DNA from: JASHSH01 sp036490215 | GTDB taxonomy: Bacteria > Pseudomonadota > Alphaproteobacteria > Rhodospirillales > Magnetospirillaceae | Direction: 5' to 3' | Assembly: GCA_036490215.1 (NCBI GenBank) | Contig: DASXEH010000055.1 | Span: forward strand, 1-64,000 | DNA: 64,000 nt | Shown: one piece after another, positions 48,784 to 58,509 of the stretch | Layout: each line of letters starts with the position of its first letter | Numbering within the stretch: the stretch's first letter is position 1 | Notes under the pieces: model-generated | Database searches by the model: none | Told to the model about the DNA's origin: nothing | What the model saw: the letters and a program-made list of their open reading frames with translations, nothing else | Made by a program: the position numbers and the translations under genes

Positions 48784-51087
48784 ATGCCCGAAGGCAGCAA
48801 TCCAACACGGACTGGTATCGGCACGGCCGCGCCCCGCATCGACGGCCGGCTCAAAGTCACGGGTCAGGCCGCTTATGGTTCTGACGCCGTATTGGCGAAT
48901 CCGGCTCATGCGTATCTTGTCACCAGCACCATCGCGCGCGGCACCATCCGCGACATCGACGATACCGAGACGCGAAAGGTGAACGGCGTTCTTGATATCC
49001 TGACCTATCGCAATGTCGGCGACCGGGTTCAGGCCGGGCAGTTTTTCTCCAAGGGCGGCTACTGTGGAACGTCGATTCAGCCTTTGGCATCGAACCATGT
49101 CTGGCATGCCGGGCAAATCGTTGCCATCGTGCTGGCCGACAGTTTCGAGGCCGCGCGCGAAGGGGCGTTTCGGCTCACCGTCACCTATGACGAGCAGAAG
49201 CCGTCGGCCGGATTTGATGCGGCTGGTGTCGAGATCAAAACCGGTGCAGAAGCCAGCAAGGAGCATCAAGACCCGAAAGTCGGCGATGCGGGGACCGCGT
49301 ATCAGAGCGCGCCGGTGAAACTCGACCTGCGCTATTCGACGCCGACGCAGCATCACAACCCGATCGAACTCTTCACCACCGCTTGCGCGTGGCAGGGCGG
49401 CAAACTGACCGTGTGGGAGTCGAGCCAGAATGTCTATGGCTTCCGCTTCGGCTTGGCGCAGCAGCTCGGCCTCGACCCGGATGATGTGCATGTCATTTCG
49501 CCGTTTATCGGCGGTGCTTTCGGCTCGCGCGGTTCATTGACGCAGCGGACGGCGCTGATTGCTTATGCGGCGCGCCTAATCGGGCGGCCAGTCAAATTGG
49601 ATGCCACCCGCGATCAGGGTTTCACCATTGCCACCTATCGTGCCGAGACACGGCACCGCATCCGCATCGCCGCTGATCGGCAGGGCAAGCTGGTCTCGCT
49701 CAATCACGAAGGCTGGGAAGTCACCAGTCGCGCCGATGATTACATGGTCTCGGGAACCGACGCATCGACGCGCCTCTACGCTTGCCCCAATGTCTCGTCG
49801 AATGTGTCGATCGTGAAGGCCGACCGCAGCACGCCCGGCTTCATGCGGTCGCCGCCAGAGATGCCGTACATCTTCGCCCTCGAATGCGCGATGGACGAAT
49901 TGGCCGTGGCGCTGAACATGGACCCGGTCGAGTTGCGACGGATCAACGATACCAGAGTCGAGCCGATCAAGGGGCTGCGCTATACCAGCCGATCGCTGAT
50001 GCAATGTTTCGACGAAGCGGCGAAGGCGTTCGGCTGGCAGAGCCGCAATCCGCGCCCGGGTTCGATGCGCGATGGCGACTGGCTGATCGGCTGGGGCTGC
50101 GCCACCTCGACTTATCCATCGCAGATCGCGCCAGCGACGGCACGTGTGATTCTAACGCCCCAAGGCACAGTCAAGGTGCAAACGGCGGCCCACGAGATCG
50201 GCAACGGCGCGTATACGGCGGTTGCGCTGACAGCCGCGGATCGCTTGGGCATCGAGCTCGAGAGGATCACCGTCGAACTGGGTGACAGCGATTTGCCGCC
50301 GGCGCCAGTAGCCGGTGGTTCGAATACCACCGCGAGCGTCTGCAATGTGGTCGCCATGGCTTGCGGCCAGATTCGCGACCGGATCGCAACCGCGGCCGTT
50401 ACCACGAAAGACGCGCCTTTTTTTGGACAAGACGCAAAAGGCCTACGCCTGGTCGCGGGGAGCCTACAAAGCACGGACGGCAAGTCCGAGCCGCTGGCCG
50501 ACGCGATGCGCCGCGTTGCCAATGGCGCGATGGAAGGCTATGCCGAGAACATCCCGCACGGTGGCAAGCCCGACAGCCTGGCCAAACTCTATCGCGGCAT
50601 ACAATCCCTCACGGGCGGCGCGAAGATGAAGGATCGCATCCAGTTCGCCTATGGCGCCGAATTCGTCGAACTGCGCATCAATGCACGGACGCGCGAAATC
50701 CGCTGCCCACGCATGGTCGGCGCTTTTGCCGCCGGGCAGATCGTCAATCCGCTGACGGCCAAGAGCCAATTGGTGGGAGGGTTGATCTGGGGTCTGTCGT
50801 CCGCGTTGCACGAAGCGACCGACATCGATCGCCGCGCCGCCCGCTTCACCAATGACGATCTGGCCGAATATCTGATCCCCGTGAATGCCGATGTGGATCA
50901 GGTCGAAGTGATTATGGTGCCCGAAGAGGACCACGAGATTAACGAGCTGGGTATCAAAGGGCTGGGCGAGCTCGGCAATGTTGGAACGGCGGCGGCCGTT
51001 CTCAGTGCCGTCTATCACGCGACGGGTATCCGGCTGCGCGACCTGCCCGTGCGGCTGGAGCACATCCTTCCCGGGATCGCGGCCTAG
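48784..51087 (+). CDS. Molybdopterin-binding catalytic subunit (PaoC-like)
   Basis: The protein has 767 residues. It contains GKLTVWESSQNVYGFRFGLA, ISPFIGGAFGSRGSLTQRTA (Moco contact), TAAHEIGNGAYTAVALTAAD and the catalytic Glu in IKGLGELGNVGTAAAVLSAV. It oxidises aldehydes (possibly aromatic) with water as oxygen donor. It is the third gene of the paoABC-like operon. No PaoD-like chaperone gene follows; instead the convergent Ku gene overlaps its end by four bases. Confidence 0.93.
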   Translation: MPEGSNPTRTGIGTAAPRIDGRLKVTGQAAYGSDAVLANPAHAYLVTSTIARGTIRDIDDTETRKVNGVLDILTYRNVGDRVQAGQFFSKGGYCGTSIQPLASNHVWHAGQIVAIVLADSFEAAREGAFRLTVTYDEQKPSAGFDAAGVEIKTGAEASKEHQDPKVGDAGTAYQSAPVKLDLRYSTPTQHHNPIELFTTACAWQGGKLTVWESSQNVYGFRFGLAQQLGLDPDDVHVISPFIGGAFGSRGSLTQRTALIAYAARLIGRPVKLDATRDQGFTIATYRAETRHRIRIAADRQGKLVSLNHEGWEVTSRADDYMVSGTDASTRLYACPNVSSNVSIVKADRSTPGFMRSPPEMPYIFALECAMDELAVALNMDPVELRRINDTRVEPIKGLRYTSRSLMQCFDEAAKAFGWQSRNPRPGSMRDGDWLIGWGCATSTYPSQIAPATARVILTPQGTVKVQTAAHEIGNGAYTAVALTAADRLGIELERITVELGDSDLPPAPVAGGSNTTASVCNVVAMACGQIRDRIATAAVTTKDAPFFGQDAKGLRLVAGSLQSTDGKSEPLADAMRRVANGAMEGYAENIPHGGKPDSLAKLYRGIQSLTGGAKMKDRIQFAYGAEFVELRINARTREIRCPRMVGAFAAGQIVNPLTAKSQLVGGLIWGLSSALHEATDIDRRAARFTNDDLAEYLIPVNADVDQVEVIMVPEEDHEINELGIKGLGELGNVGTAAAVLSAVYHATGIRLRDLPVRLEHILPGIAA

Positions 51088-51992
51088 GCGCGTTTCCGTG
51101 CTTTTGACGGGGCTTTTGACTGGCGTTGATTGGAATTGGCGGGGCGATTGCCACGCACGCTGCGTTTGAGCGCATCGACCAGATCGACGATCTTGTTGTC
51201 ATCCTCTGGCAGTTCCTCGGCTTCGACAGTCACCGGACCGCGACTCTTGCGCTTGCGATCGATCAATCGGCGCAAGGCTTCCGTGTAGTGATCCTTGAAA
51301 TGCTTCGGATCGAAGCGACCGCTTTTTCGCTCGATCAGGTCTTTGGCCATGTCGAGCAAGTCACTTCGGACTTTCCCGTCGCCGATGCCTGAGAAGAACG
51401 GCGCTGCGGCGCGAATCTCGTCAGGATACCGCAAAGTGTCGAGCATCAGCCCGTCGCCGGAGGGCTTCAGGGCGACGAGATATTCATGGCCGCGCATCAC
51501 CAACTGCCCGATACCCATGCGGCTGGTCCGGCGCATCGCATCGCGCAGCACGCAATAGGCCTCTTCGGCCATATCGTCGTCGGGCAGGACGTAGTAAGGA
51601 CGATCGAACCACACCGGATCGATCGCGCAATGTTCGACGAATTGGACGAGGTCGAGAACGCGCGAGGCCTCGACCTTAACCGATTCGATCTCGGCATCCG
51701 TCAGAAGAACGTATTTGCCGCGGCCGATCTCGTAGCCCCTGACGATCTCATCGATATCGACCGGGCCGATGCCCGGCACGACTTTCTCATAGCGGATGCG
51801 CTTGTGCGATTTCGCGTGCACCTGATGAAGATTGAGCCGCGCACCCGACTTGGTTGCCGGATAAATCCGCACGGGTAAAGCGACGAGAGCGAGACGCAAC
51901 TGGCCCGACCAGATCGGCCGCCCGCTGCTGCCGGCGAATTTATGCTCCCGCTTGGGAGCCGATCGTTTCTTCGCTGTACGTCGCGCGGCCAT
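51084..51992 (-). CDS. ku: Ku protein (non-homologous end joining)
   Basis: The protein has 302 residues. The Ku core spans about 25-265, with WSGQLRLALVALPVRIYPAT, KSHKRIRYEKVVPG, IDPVWFDRPYYVLPDD and MGIGQLVMRGHEYLVALKPS. It has a Lys/Arg-rich C-terminal tail (KAPSKARKRA). As a homodimer it encircles double-strand ends and recruits LigD. The LigD PE-POL gene lies 4 kb left and the ligase gene 6.5 kb right, which is unusually scattered but still within one block. Confidence 0.95.
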   Translation of the reverse strand: MAARRTAKKRSAPKREHKFAGSSGRPIWSGQLRLALVALPVRIYPATKSGARLNLHQVHAKSHKRIRYEKVVPGIGPVDIDEIVRGYEIGRGKYVLLTDAEIESVKVEASRVLDLVQFVEHCAIDPVWFDRPYYVLPDDDMAEEAYCVLRDAMRRTSRMGIGQLVMRGHEYLVALKPSGDGLMLDTLRYPDEIRAAAPFFSGIGDGKVRSDLLDMAKDLIERKSGRFDPKHFKDHYTEALRRLIDRKRKSRGPVTVEAEELPEDDNKIVDLVDALKRSVRGNRPANSNQRQSKAPSKARKRA

Positions 51993-52001
51993 GGGATACC
52001 G

Positions 52002-53765
52002 TCAGGTGAACTGCCGAATCGTGTTGCGGATCATCTGGGCCTTGTCGCTGTCGTCCTTGAACAGGACCGAGGAGAATTTGCGCGCTTCATCCCAGCTGAT
52101 ATGAGGCGGCAATGGCGGCACATTGGGATCGGTCTTGGCTTCGATCACCACCGGACGCCGGGCCGACAGGGCCGCTTCGATCGAAGGCCCGATCTGATCC
52201 GGATCATCGACGAAGACGCCCTCCAGACCGATCATTTGTGCGAATTTATGATAGGGCACGTTGGGGATGCGCTGCGAGTCGTCGAATTTCGGGTCGCCTT
52301 GCATCACGCGCTGCTCCCAGGTGACCTGAGTCAGATCTTCATTGTTGAGCACGATGCAGACCCAGACCGGGTTCACCCAGTCTTTCCAGTATTTGGCCAC
52401 GGTGATCAGCTCGGCCATGTTGTTCATCTGCATGGCGCCATCGCCGACAAAAGCGATCACCGGGCGATGGGGATAGGCGAATTTGGCGCCCAACGCGTAA
52501 GGCACTGCCGCCCCCATCGATGCCAGACCACCCGAGAGCGAGCACATCATACCCTTGCGGATTTTCAGATCGCGCGCGTACCAATTGGCGCAGGAGCCGG
52601 AATCGCTGGTGATGATCGCGTCCCCAGGCAGGCGGGGTGATAGTTCCCAGGCCACGCGCTGCGGGTTCATCGGGTGCGCGGGGACCATCGCCCGACGTTC
52701 CATCAGCTTCCACCATTCGGCCGTCCAGCCTTCGATCTTCTTGCGCCAGCCATTGTCGCTCCTGCGATGGAGCAGCGGCAGCAGCGCTTCCAAGGTCTCG
52801 GCGCTGTCGCCGACCAAGTTGACCTCCATCGGGTAGCGCAGGCTCAACATCTCGGGATTGATATCGATCTGCACGCCGGCGGCCTGGCCGGCCTTGGGCA
52901 GAAACTCGGCATAGGGAAAGCCCGACCCGACCATGAGGAGCGTGTCGCATTCCATCATCATGTCGTAACTGGGCTTGGTGCCGAGCAGGCCGATCGAACC
53001 GGTGACCCAAGGAAGGTCATCGGGCAGGGTGGCCTTGCCGAGCAACGCTTTGGCCACGCCGGCACCCAGCATATCGGCAACGGCCGTCAGTTGATCGCCA
53101 GCCTCCAAAGCGCCAGCACCGGCCAGGATCGCGACACGTTCGCCGGAATTGAGGACATCTGCCGCCTGTTGGAGATCGTCCTCGTAGGGCACAATGCGCG
53201 GCGCGTGATAGCCAACGCCGCTATGGACGGTCCCGTGCTTGTGTGGCGGATCCTCATAGGGCAAATCCTGAAGATCGTTCGGCAGGATCAGCGCCGTCAC
53301 GCGGCGTTCGCCCAGGGCGACACGGATCGCGCGATCGACCAGATGGCGCACCTGCGCAGGGACCATCGCTTGATAAGCGTAGGCACCCGCCACGTCGCGG
53401 AACATATTGGGCAGGTCGATTTCCTGTTGATAGCGTCCGCCGATCGCCGTACGTGCCTGCTGGCCGACGATTGCCAGGACCGGTTGGTGATCGAGCATCG
53501 CGTCGTAGAGACCGGTCAGCAGATGCGATGCGCCTGGCCCCGAGGTGGCGATGCAGACACCCAGATCGCCAGTGAACTTGGCGTGAGCCGAGGCCATGAA
53601 GGCGGCCATCTCTTCGTGACGCGCCTGAATGAAAGCGATATCGCCGCGCACTTTGTTCAGCGCGCCGAACACACCGTTGATGCCGTCACCGGGATAGCCG
53701 AAGACACGGCGGACGCCCCAGGCATGCAGGCGTTGAATGACGAAATCGGCGACGGTGATGGCCAT
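52002..53765 (-). CDS. TPP-dependent enzyme (pyruvate oxidase/acetolactate synthase-like)
   Basis: The protein has 587 residues from ATG 53765 (GGGAGAGAT upstream). The N-terminal TPP pyrimidine domain has GVRRVFGYPGDGINGVFGAL and the catalytic Glu in FIQARHEEMAAFMAS. The central domain includes GSIGLLGTKPSYDMMMECD. The C-terminal diphosphate domain has FVGDGAMQMNNMAELITVAK and VLNNEDLTQVTWEQRV. This is the PoxB-like branch often labelled only TPP-requiring enzyme. It may make acetyl-phosphate, acetate or acetolactate from pyruvate; the reaction is not settled. The stop lies ten bases from the Ku start, so they may be co-transcribed. Confidence 0.9.
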   Translation of the reverse strand: MAITVADFVIQRLHAWGVRRVFGYPGDGINGVFGALNKVRGDIAFIQARHEEMAAFMASAHAKFTGDLGVCIATSGPGASHLLTGLYDAMLDHQPVLAIVGQQARTAIGGRYQQEIDLPNMFRDVAGAYAYQAMVPAQVRHLVDRAIRVALGERRVTALILPNDLQDLPYEDPPHKHGTVHSGVGYHAPRIVPYEDDLQQAADVLNSGERVAILAGAGALEAGDQLTAVADMLGAGVAKALLGKATLPDDLPWVTGSIGLLGTKPSYDMMMECDTLLMVGSGFPYAEFLPKAGQAAGVQIDINPEMLSLRYPMEVNLVGDSAETLEALLPLLHRRSDNGWRKKIEGWTAEWWKLMERRAMVPAHPMNPQRVAWELSPRLPGDAIITSDSGSCANWYARDLKIRKGMMCSLSGGLASMGAAVPYALGAKFAYPHRPVIAFVGDGAMQMNNMAELITVAKYWKDWVNPVWVCIVLNNEDLTQVTWEQRVMQGDPKFDDSQRIPNVPYHKFAQMIGLEGVFVDDPDQIGPSIEAALSARRPVVIEAKTDPNVPPLPPHISWDEARKFSSVLFKDDSDKAQMIRNTIRQFT

Positions 53766-53923
53766 GATATCTCTCCCGAACGTGGATGCTGGGCGGTCGC
53801 GGAGATGAAAGACAAAGAGGAGGACCTTCACGATGTGCCGCGAGGTCTACCCGCCGCAAGTAATAACCGGACAGTCACAGCATTATCGTTGCGCCGCGTA
53901 TCGCCAATGCGAATCTCGACTGT

Positions 53924-54619
53924 ATGCCGTTCCATCCCGATTGGGGCGATATCGCCCTGCGTCTTTTTCTCACTGCCGTCACGGGCGCGATCATCGGCTT
54001 TGATCGCGGCGAACACAGCCGGCCGGCGGGGCTGCGGACGACCTTACTCGTCTGCCTCGCCGCATCCGTCTCGATGGTTTTGACCAATCAGCTTTTGAAT
54101 ATGACTGGCAAGACCGCGGACTCCTTCGCGGTGGCCGATGTGCTGCGCTTGCCGTTGGGTATCCTATCGGGAATGGGCTTCATCGGTGCCGCTGCCGTCG
54201 TTCGTCGCGGCGACCTTGTGCTTGGCGTCACCACCGCCGCCACGCTCTGGTTTGTCACGGTGATGGGTTTGTGTTTCGGCGGTGGAGCGATTCGGCTGGG
54301 TCTGGTCACCTTCGCTTTGGGTTTCCTCACGATCTGGGGATTGAAATTTTTAGAAAAGCGCATGATCACGCATCATCGCGCGACTTTGACCGTCGAAACC
54401 GAGAACGGCGGCCCGACGCAAACCGACATTCAAAACCTCATGCGTGAGGCCGGTTTCCGAACCGAAATTCTGTCCACGAAATATCACGACCATGGTCGAA
54501 TCTGCTTGATTCGGTACGTCATCCGCTGGCACGCCCGCCTAGGAAAGAAAGAGGCTCCGGCGGTCATCGACGCATTGGCGCGCCGCGACGGCGTGGTCAT
54601 GGTCAGCTGGTCGGTCTAG
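53924..54619 (+). CDS. MgtC/SapB family membrane protein
   Basis: The protein has 231 residues. Residues 1-145 carry the MgtC/SapB membrane core, with VTGAIIGFDRGEHSRPAGLR, ILSGMGFIGAAAVVRR and GVTTAATLWFVTVMGLCFGG. The C-terminal 85 or so residues form the ACT-like cytoplasmic domain. MgtC modulates magnesium homeostasis and ATP synthase under stress. The gene is divergent from the TPP enzyme, with a 158-base shared upstream region. Confidence 0.92.
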   Translation: MPFHPDWGDIALRLFLTAVTGAIIGFDRGEHSRPAGLRTTLLVCLAASVSMVLTNQLLNMTGKTADSFAVADVLRLPLGILSGMGFIGAAAVVRRGDLVLGVTTAATLWFVTVMGLCFGGGAIRLGLVTFALGFLTIWGLKFLEKRMITHHRATLTVETENGGPTQTDIQNLMREAGFRTEILSTKYHDHGRICLIRYVIRWHARLGKKEAPAVIDALARRDGVVMVSWSV

Positions 54620-54691
54620 GGCGTCCGCAGGGAACCACGATCGCCACAGCGCGTTTCGTAAAAGAACAAGAAACGGCCATGAGGTAGGCTT

Positions 54692-55417
54692 ATGCAGCAG
54701 TCCAGTCGACGCTGGTTTTTACTATCCAGTGCCTTCGCGCTGTTGTGGAGCTCTACCCACGCTCTCGGCGCCACCATTCGTGGTGCGCTTCCCTTTTTCT
54801 CCAAAGCCAGTCCTCCGGAACGCGTCGTTGCCGGCACGTGGAAGTATTTCACGTCCGACGAGGCGACGCTGATGGAAGCGCTGGTCGATCGCATCATCCC
54901 GACCGACCCGGAGACGCCCGGCGGCAAGGATATCGGCTGCGTCGTCTTCATCGATGCGCAGCTGGCAGGCCCCTATGGCGATTCGGCGTGGCTCTACACC
55001 AATGGCCCGTTCCATAAGGGAACGAAAGAGCAGGGGCCGCAATCCGCCGACCCCCCCGCCGTGCAGTATCGCAAATTCCTGGCGGCGCTCGATCATTATT
55101 GCCGCAGCTCCGGCACTCCCTTCGTCCGGTTGGGCGACGACAAGAAGGATGAGATTCTGCATGGGGTCGAAGACAGTAAGATCAAATTCGATGGGATCGA
55201 CGCCAAGGCGTTTTTCGCGACGCTGGTCAAAGACACGCAGCGCGGCTTCTTCGCCGATCCGATCTATGGTGGCAATAAAGATATGGCCGCCTGGAAGATG
55301 ATCGGCTTTCCCGGTGCGCGCTACGACTACCGCGACTGGATCGACCGTCACAACGAACGCTACCCCAACCCGCCTGTCGGCATAGCCGATCATCCCACTT
55401 GGTCGGCATCGCGCTGA
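54692..55417 (+). CDS. Gluconate 2-dehydrogenase subunit 3-like protein, Tat-type leader
   Basis: The protein has 241 residues. The leader SRRWFLLSSAFALLWSSTHA is a Tat-type signal. The body matches the small gluconate 2-dehydrogenase subunit: WKYFTSDEATLMEALVDRII, PTDPETPGGKDIGCVVFIDA and GGNKDMAAWKMIGFPGARYD. It escorts the flavoprotein encoded 28 bases downstream to the periplasm. Confidence 0.92.
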   Translation: MQQSSRRWFLLSSAFALLWSSTHALGATIRGALPFFSKASPPERVVAGTWKYFTSDEATLMEALVDRIIPTDPETPGGKDIGCVVFIDAQLAGPYGDSAWLYTNGPFHKGTKEQGPQSADPPAVQYRKFLAALDHYCRSSGTPFVRLGDDKKDEILHGVEDSKIKFDGIDAKAFFATLVKDTQRGFFADPIYGGNKDMAAWKMIGFPGARYDYRDWIDRHNERYPNPPVGIADHPTWSASR

Positions 55418-55445
55418 CCTTTCGTCCCGCCACCATAGGAAATCC

Positions 55446-57224
55446 ATGGCCACCAAACTGCCGCGTAAGGACGTTGCCATCATCGGGCTGGGTTGGACCG
55501 GGTCGATCCTGGCGCACCAACTGACCGAGGCCGGCCTGGACGTGGTGGCGATCGAACGCGGCCCATGGCGCGACACGGCGACCGATTTCTCGCCGGCCTA
55601 TATGCAGGACGAATTGCGCTTCCGTATCGCTCATGAGTTCTTTCTACGCCCGGCCCAGGCCTCGTTGACATTCCGGAACAACGAGAATCAAGAAGCGTTG
55701 CCGGTCCGCAGCTGGGGCGCTTTCATGCTCGGCAATGGGGCCGGCGGAGCGGGCATTCACTGGAACGCCGAGACTTGGCGCTTCCTGCCGACCGATTTCA
55801 CGGCGCGCTCGCATCTCACGCAACGCTACGGTACTGAGTTTCTACCCAAAGATATGACGATCCAGGATTGGGGCGTCACCTACGACGAACTCGAGCCGCA
55901 CTACGACAGTTTCGAATATCTTTGCGGCACTTCCGGCGCGGCGGGCAATCTCAAAGGTGCCGTCCAACAGGGCGGCAACCCATTCGAAGGCGTGCGATCG
56001 CGGCCTTATCCGACCCCGCCGCAGAAGCAGGGTTTCGGCCATACCCTATTCGGCAAGGCGGCGGCGGAACTGGGCTATAAGCCGTTCCCGCAACCATCGG
56101 GCAACCTCTCGGAGGCCTATACCAATCCGCTCGGCGTCAAGATGGGGCCGTGCACCTATTGCGGCTACTGCGAGTGGTTCGGCTGCGGCAACTATTCCAA
56201 GGCCAGTCCGCAGACGACGATCCTGCCTGTCTTGGTGCGCAAGTCGAACTTCGAGGCGCGGTGCGAATGCGAGGTTACGCGGATCAATCTCAATGCGGCG
56301 CGCGATCGCGCCACCGGCGTCACCTATGTCGACACCTCGGGCAATGAATGGGAGCAGCCGGCCGATATTGTGATCCTGGCCGCATTCCAGCTCTTCAACG
56401 TGCAACTGCTGCTGCTGTCCGGCGTCGGGAAGATGTACGATCCCAAGACCGGCGAAGGGCAGATCGGCCGCAACTTTTCCCATCAGACGATGTCGAGCGC
56501 GACGGCGTTCTTCGACAAGACCAAGTTCAACTTCAACCCGTTCATCGCGTCGGGCTCGATCGGCATGTGCATCGATGAGTTCAATGGCGACAATTTCGAT
56601 CACGGGCCGCTTGGCTTCGTCGGTGGCGGCTATATCGGCCAAGTGCAGACCAGCGGCCGGCCGATCGAGAATGCACAGGTGCCATTCGACACGCCGGCTT
56701 GGGGCGCGAAATGGAAGCAGGCGGTGAAGGACAACTATCTCAGCACCATTTATGCGCCCTCCGCGTGTCATGGCTCGTGCTATAGCTATCGCACCAATCA
56801 CATCGATCTCGATCCCACCTATAAGGATCGCTTCGGTCGTCCGCTGATCCGGATGACGATGGATCTGCATGACAACGAGCTCAAGATGAGCGCGTTCTTG
56901 ACCGACAAATATGCCGAAATTCTGCAGCATATGGGCGCCAATCGCGTGGAGAAGACGCCGCGCAAAGGCCCCTACGATGTCACCAAGTACCAGACCTCAC
57001 ATCTCTGCGGCGGCGCGATCATGGGCGACAACCCCAACAACAGCGCCGTGAACCGTTACCTTCAGAGTTGGGATGTGCCCAACCTCTTCGTGCAGGGCGC
57101 GTCCGCCTTTCCGCAGAACGCCGGCTACAACCCGACCGGCACCGTGGGCGCGCTCGCCTTCTGGTCGGCCAAGGCGATCAAGGAGCAGTATCTCAAAAAT
57201 CCGGGGCCGCTGGTCCATGCGTAA
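55446..57224 (+). CDS. GMC-type flavoprotein subunit of membrane gluconate/polyol dehydrogenase
   Basis: The protein has 592 residues. The FAD motif is VAIIGLGWTGSILAHQLTEA near residues 9-28. The Cys-rich CTYCGYCEWFGCGNYSKASP near 237-256 is typical of the periplasmic gluconate/sorbitol flavosubunit. The C-terminal GASAFPQNAGYNPTGTVGAL is the catalytic GMC_oxred_C region. It oxidises gluconate, 2-ketogluconate or a polyol and passes electrons to the cytochrome subunit downstream. The substrate is not defined. Confidence 0.92.
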   Translation: MATKLPRKDVAIIGLGWTGSILAHQLTEAGLDVVAIERGPWRDTATDFSPAYMQDELRFRIAHEFFLRPAQASLTFRNNENQEALPVRSWGAFMLGNGAGGAGIHWNAETWRFLPTDFTARSHLTQRYGTEFLPKDMTIQDWGVTYDELEPHYDSFEYLCGTSGAAGNLKGAVQQGGNPFEGVRSRPYPTPPQKQGFGHTLFGKAAAELGYKPFPQPSGNLSEAYTNPLGVKMGPCTYCGYCEWFGCGNYSKASPQTTILPVLVRKSNFEARCECEVTRINLNAARDRATGVTYVDTSGNEWEQPADIVILAAFQLFNVQLLLLSGVGKMYDPKTGEGQIGRNFSHQTMSSATAFFDKTKFNFNPFIASGSIGMCIDEFNGDNFDHGPLGFVGGGYIGQVQTSGRPIENAQVPFDTPAWGAKWKQAVKDNYLSTIYAPSACHGSCYSYRTNHIDLDPTYKDRFGRPLIRMTMDLHDNELKMSAFLTDKYAEILQHMGANRVEKTPRKGPYDVTKYQTSHLCGGAIMGDNPNNSAVNRYLQSWDVPNLFVQGASAFPQNAGYNPTGTVGALAFWSAKAIKEQYLKNPGPLVHA

Positions 57225-58485
57225 GCGCCGCGCCGTCCTGTGCATGTCGATGGCCCTGGCCGCGGTGGGTGTTGTTACTGCCTGCGCCTACGCCGCACAA
57301 GATAATCAGGTCGCGCGGGACAGCGAGGATTTCTCCGCGATCGAACGCGGACACTACCTGACCATCGTCGGCGATTGCGCGGCGTGCCACACCGGACCCG
57401 ACGGAAAGCCGCTTGCCGGCGGCCGTCCGATCGAAACGCCCTTCGGTTATTTGCGGTCGCCTAATATCACGCCCGATCGTCAGACCGGCATCGGTCAGTG
57501 GAGCGACGACGAATTCGTATCCGCGATGAGCAAGGGCGTCGGGCGCGATGGGCGGCATCTCTACCCGGGCATGCCCTACACCTATTACGACAAGGTCGAC
57601 CGCAAGGATCTGTTGGCGATCCGCGCCTATCTCCAGACTATCGCGCCGGTTCGCAAAGCCGTGGATGTCAATCAGCTCCACTTTCCCTTCAACATCCGCG
57701 CGAGCATGATTGCTTGGGATGCGCTGTTCTTTCATCCCGCGCCGTTCAAGCCCAAGGCGGAAAAATCCGCCGATTGGAATCGCGGCGCCTATTTGGTCGA
57801 GGGGCTGATGCATTGCGGCGCCTGTCATACGCCGAAGAACGTGCTCGGTGCTGACGAGGCGAGTGCGACCTTCAAGGGCTCGCCACTCCAAGGCTGGTTT
57901 GCGCCCAATCTCACCACGGACCAAGCCAAGGGTGTCGGTGCCTGGTCTGACGACGATCTGATCACATTCCTGAAAACGGGCCATAACCGCATGGCCGATG
58001 CCTCGGGGCCGATGGCCGAGGTGGTGGCGCGATCGACCTCGCAGATGACCGACGCCGATCTGCGTGCCGTGACGACCTATCTGCGCGACCAGACCCCGCC
58101 GCCGCCATCTATGGCGACGCCATTGGCGCCCGACGATGGTGCGGTGAAGATAGGCGCGGCGATCTACCGCGACGAATGCTCGGCGTGCCACAAAGCCGAC
58201 GGGCATGGTGTCGCCGGATTATTCCCTGCGCTCGCCCATGCGCCTTTTGTCGTGTCTGACGATCCGACATCGCTGCTGCACGTCGTCCTGCGGGGTGGGC
58301 AAAGCGTGGCCACCGATGCCGCGCCGACCAGTCCGGCCATGCCGCCCTTCGGCTGGCTTCTCACTGATGAGCAGGCTGCGGCCGTGGTCACCTATATCCG
58401 CAATAGTTGGGGCAACGTTGCCTCGAAGGTCGATGCGGATACCGTGGCGCACGAGCGCGCCGATCTGGCCAAGCGTACTGACTGA
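57217..58485 (+). CDS. Triheme cytochrome c subunit of the gluconate/alcohol dehydrogenase complex
   Basis: The protein has 422 residues and starts at ATG 57217, overlapping the flavosubunit by eight bases. The signal region MRKRRAVLCMSMALAAVGVV is followed by three heme sites: CAACH, CGACH and CSACH, with axial Met regions such as AMPPFGWLLTDEQ. The protein hands electrons from the GMC flavoprotein to ubiquinone. With the two upstream genes it forms a complete three-subunit periplasmic dehydrogenase. Confidence 0.94.
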   Translation: MRKRRAVLCMSMALAAVGVVTACAYAAQDNQVARDSEDFSAIERGHYLTIVGDCAACHTGPDGKPLAGGRPIETPFGYLRSPNITPDRQTGIGQWSDDEFVSAMSKGVGRDGRHLYPGMPYTYYDKVDRKDLLAIRAYLQTIAPVRKAVDVNQLHFPFNIRASMIAWDALFFHPAPFKPKAEKSADWNRGAYLVEGLMHCGACHTPKNVLGADEASATFKGSPLQGWFAPNLTTDQAKGVGAWSDDDLITFLKTGHNRMADASGPMAEVVARSTSQMTDADLRAVTTYLRDQTPPPPSMATPLAPDDGAVKIGAAIYRDECSACHKADGHGVAGLFPALAHAPFVVSDDPTSLLHVVLRGGQSVATDAAPTSPAMPPFGWLLTDEQAAAVVTYIRNSWGNVASKVDADTVAHERADLAKRTD

Positions 58486-58509
58486 GGCGCGACGTGTGAG
58501 AACCAAGAC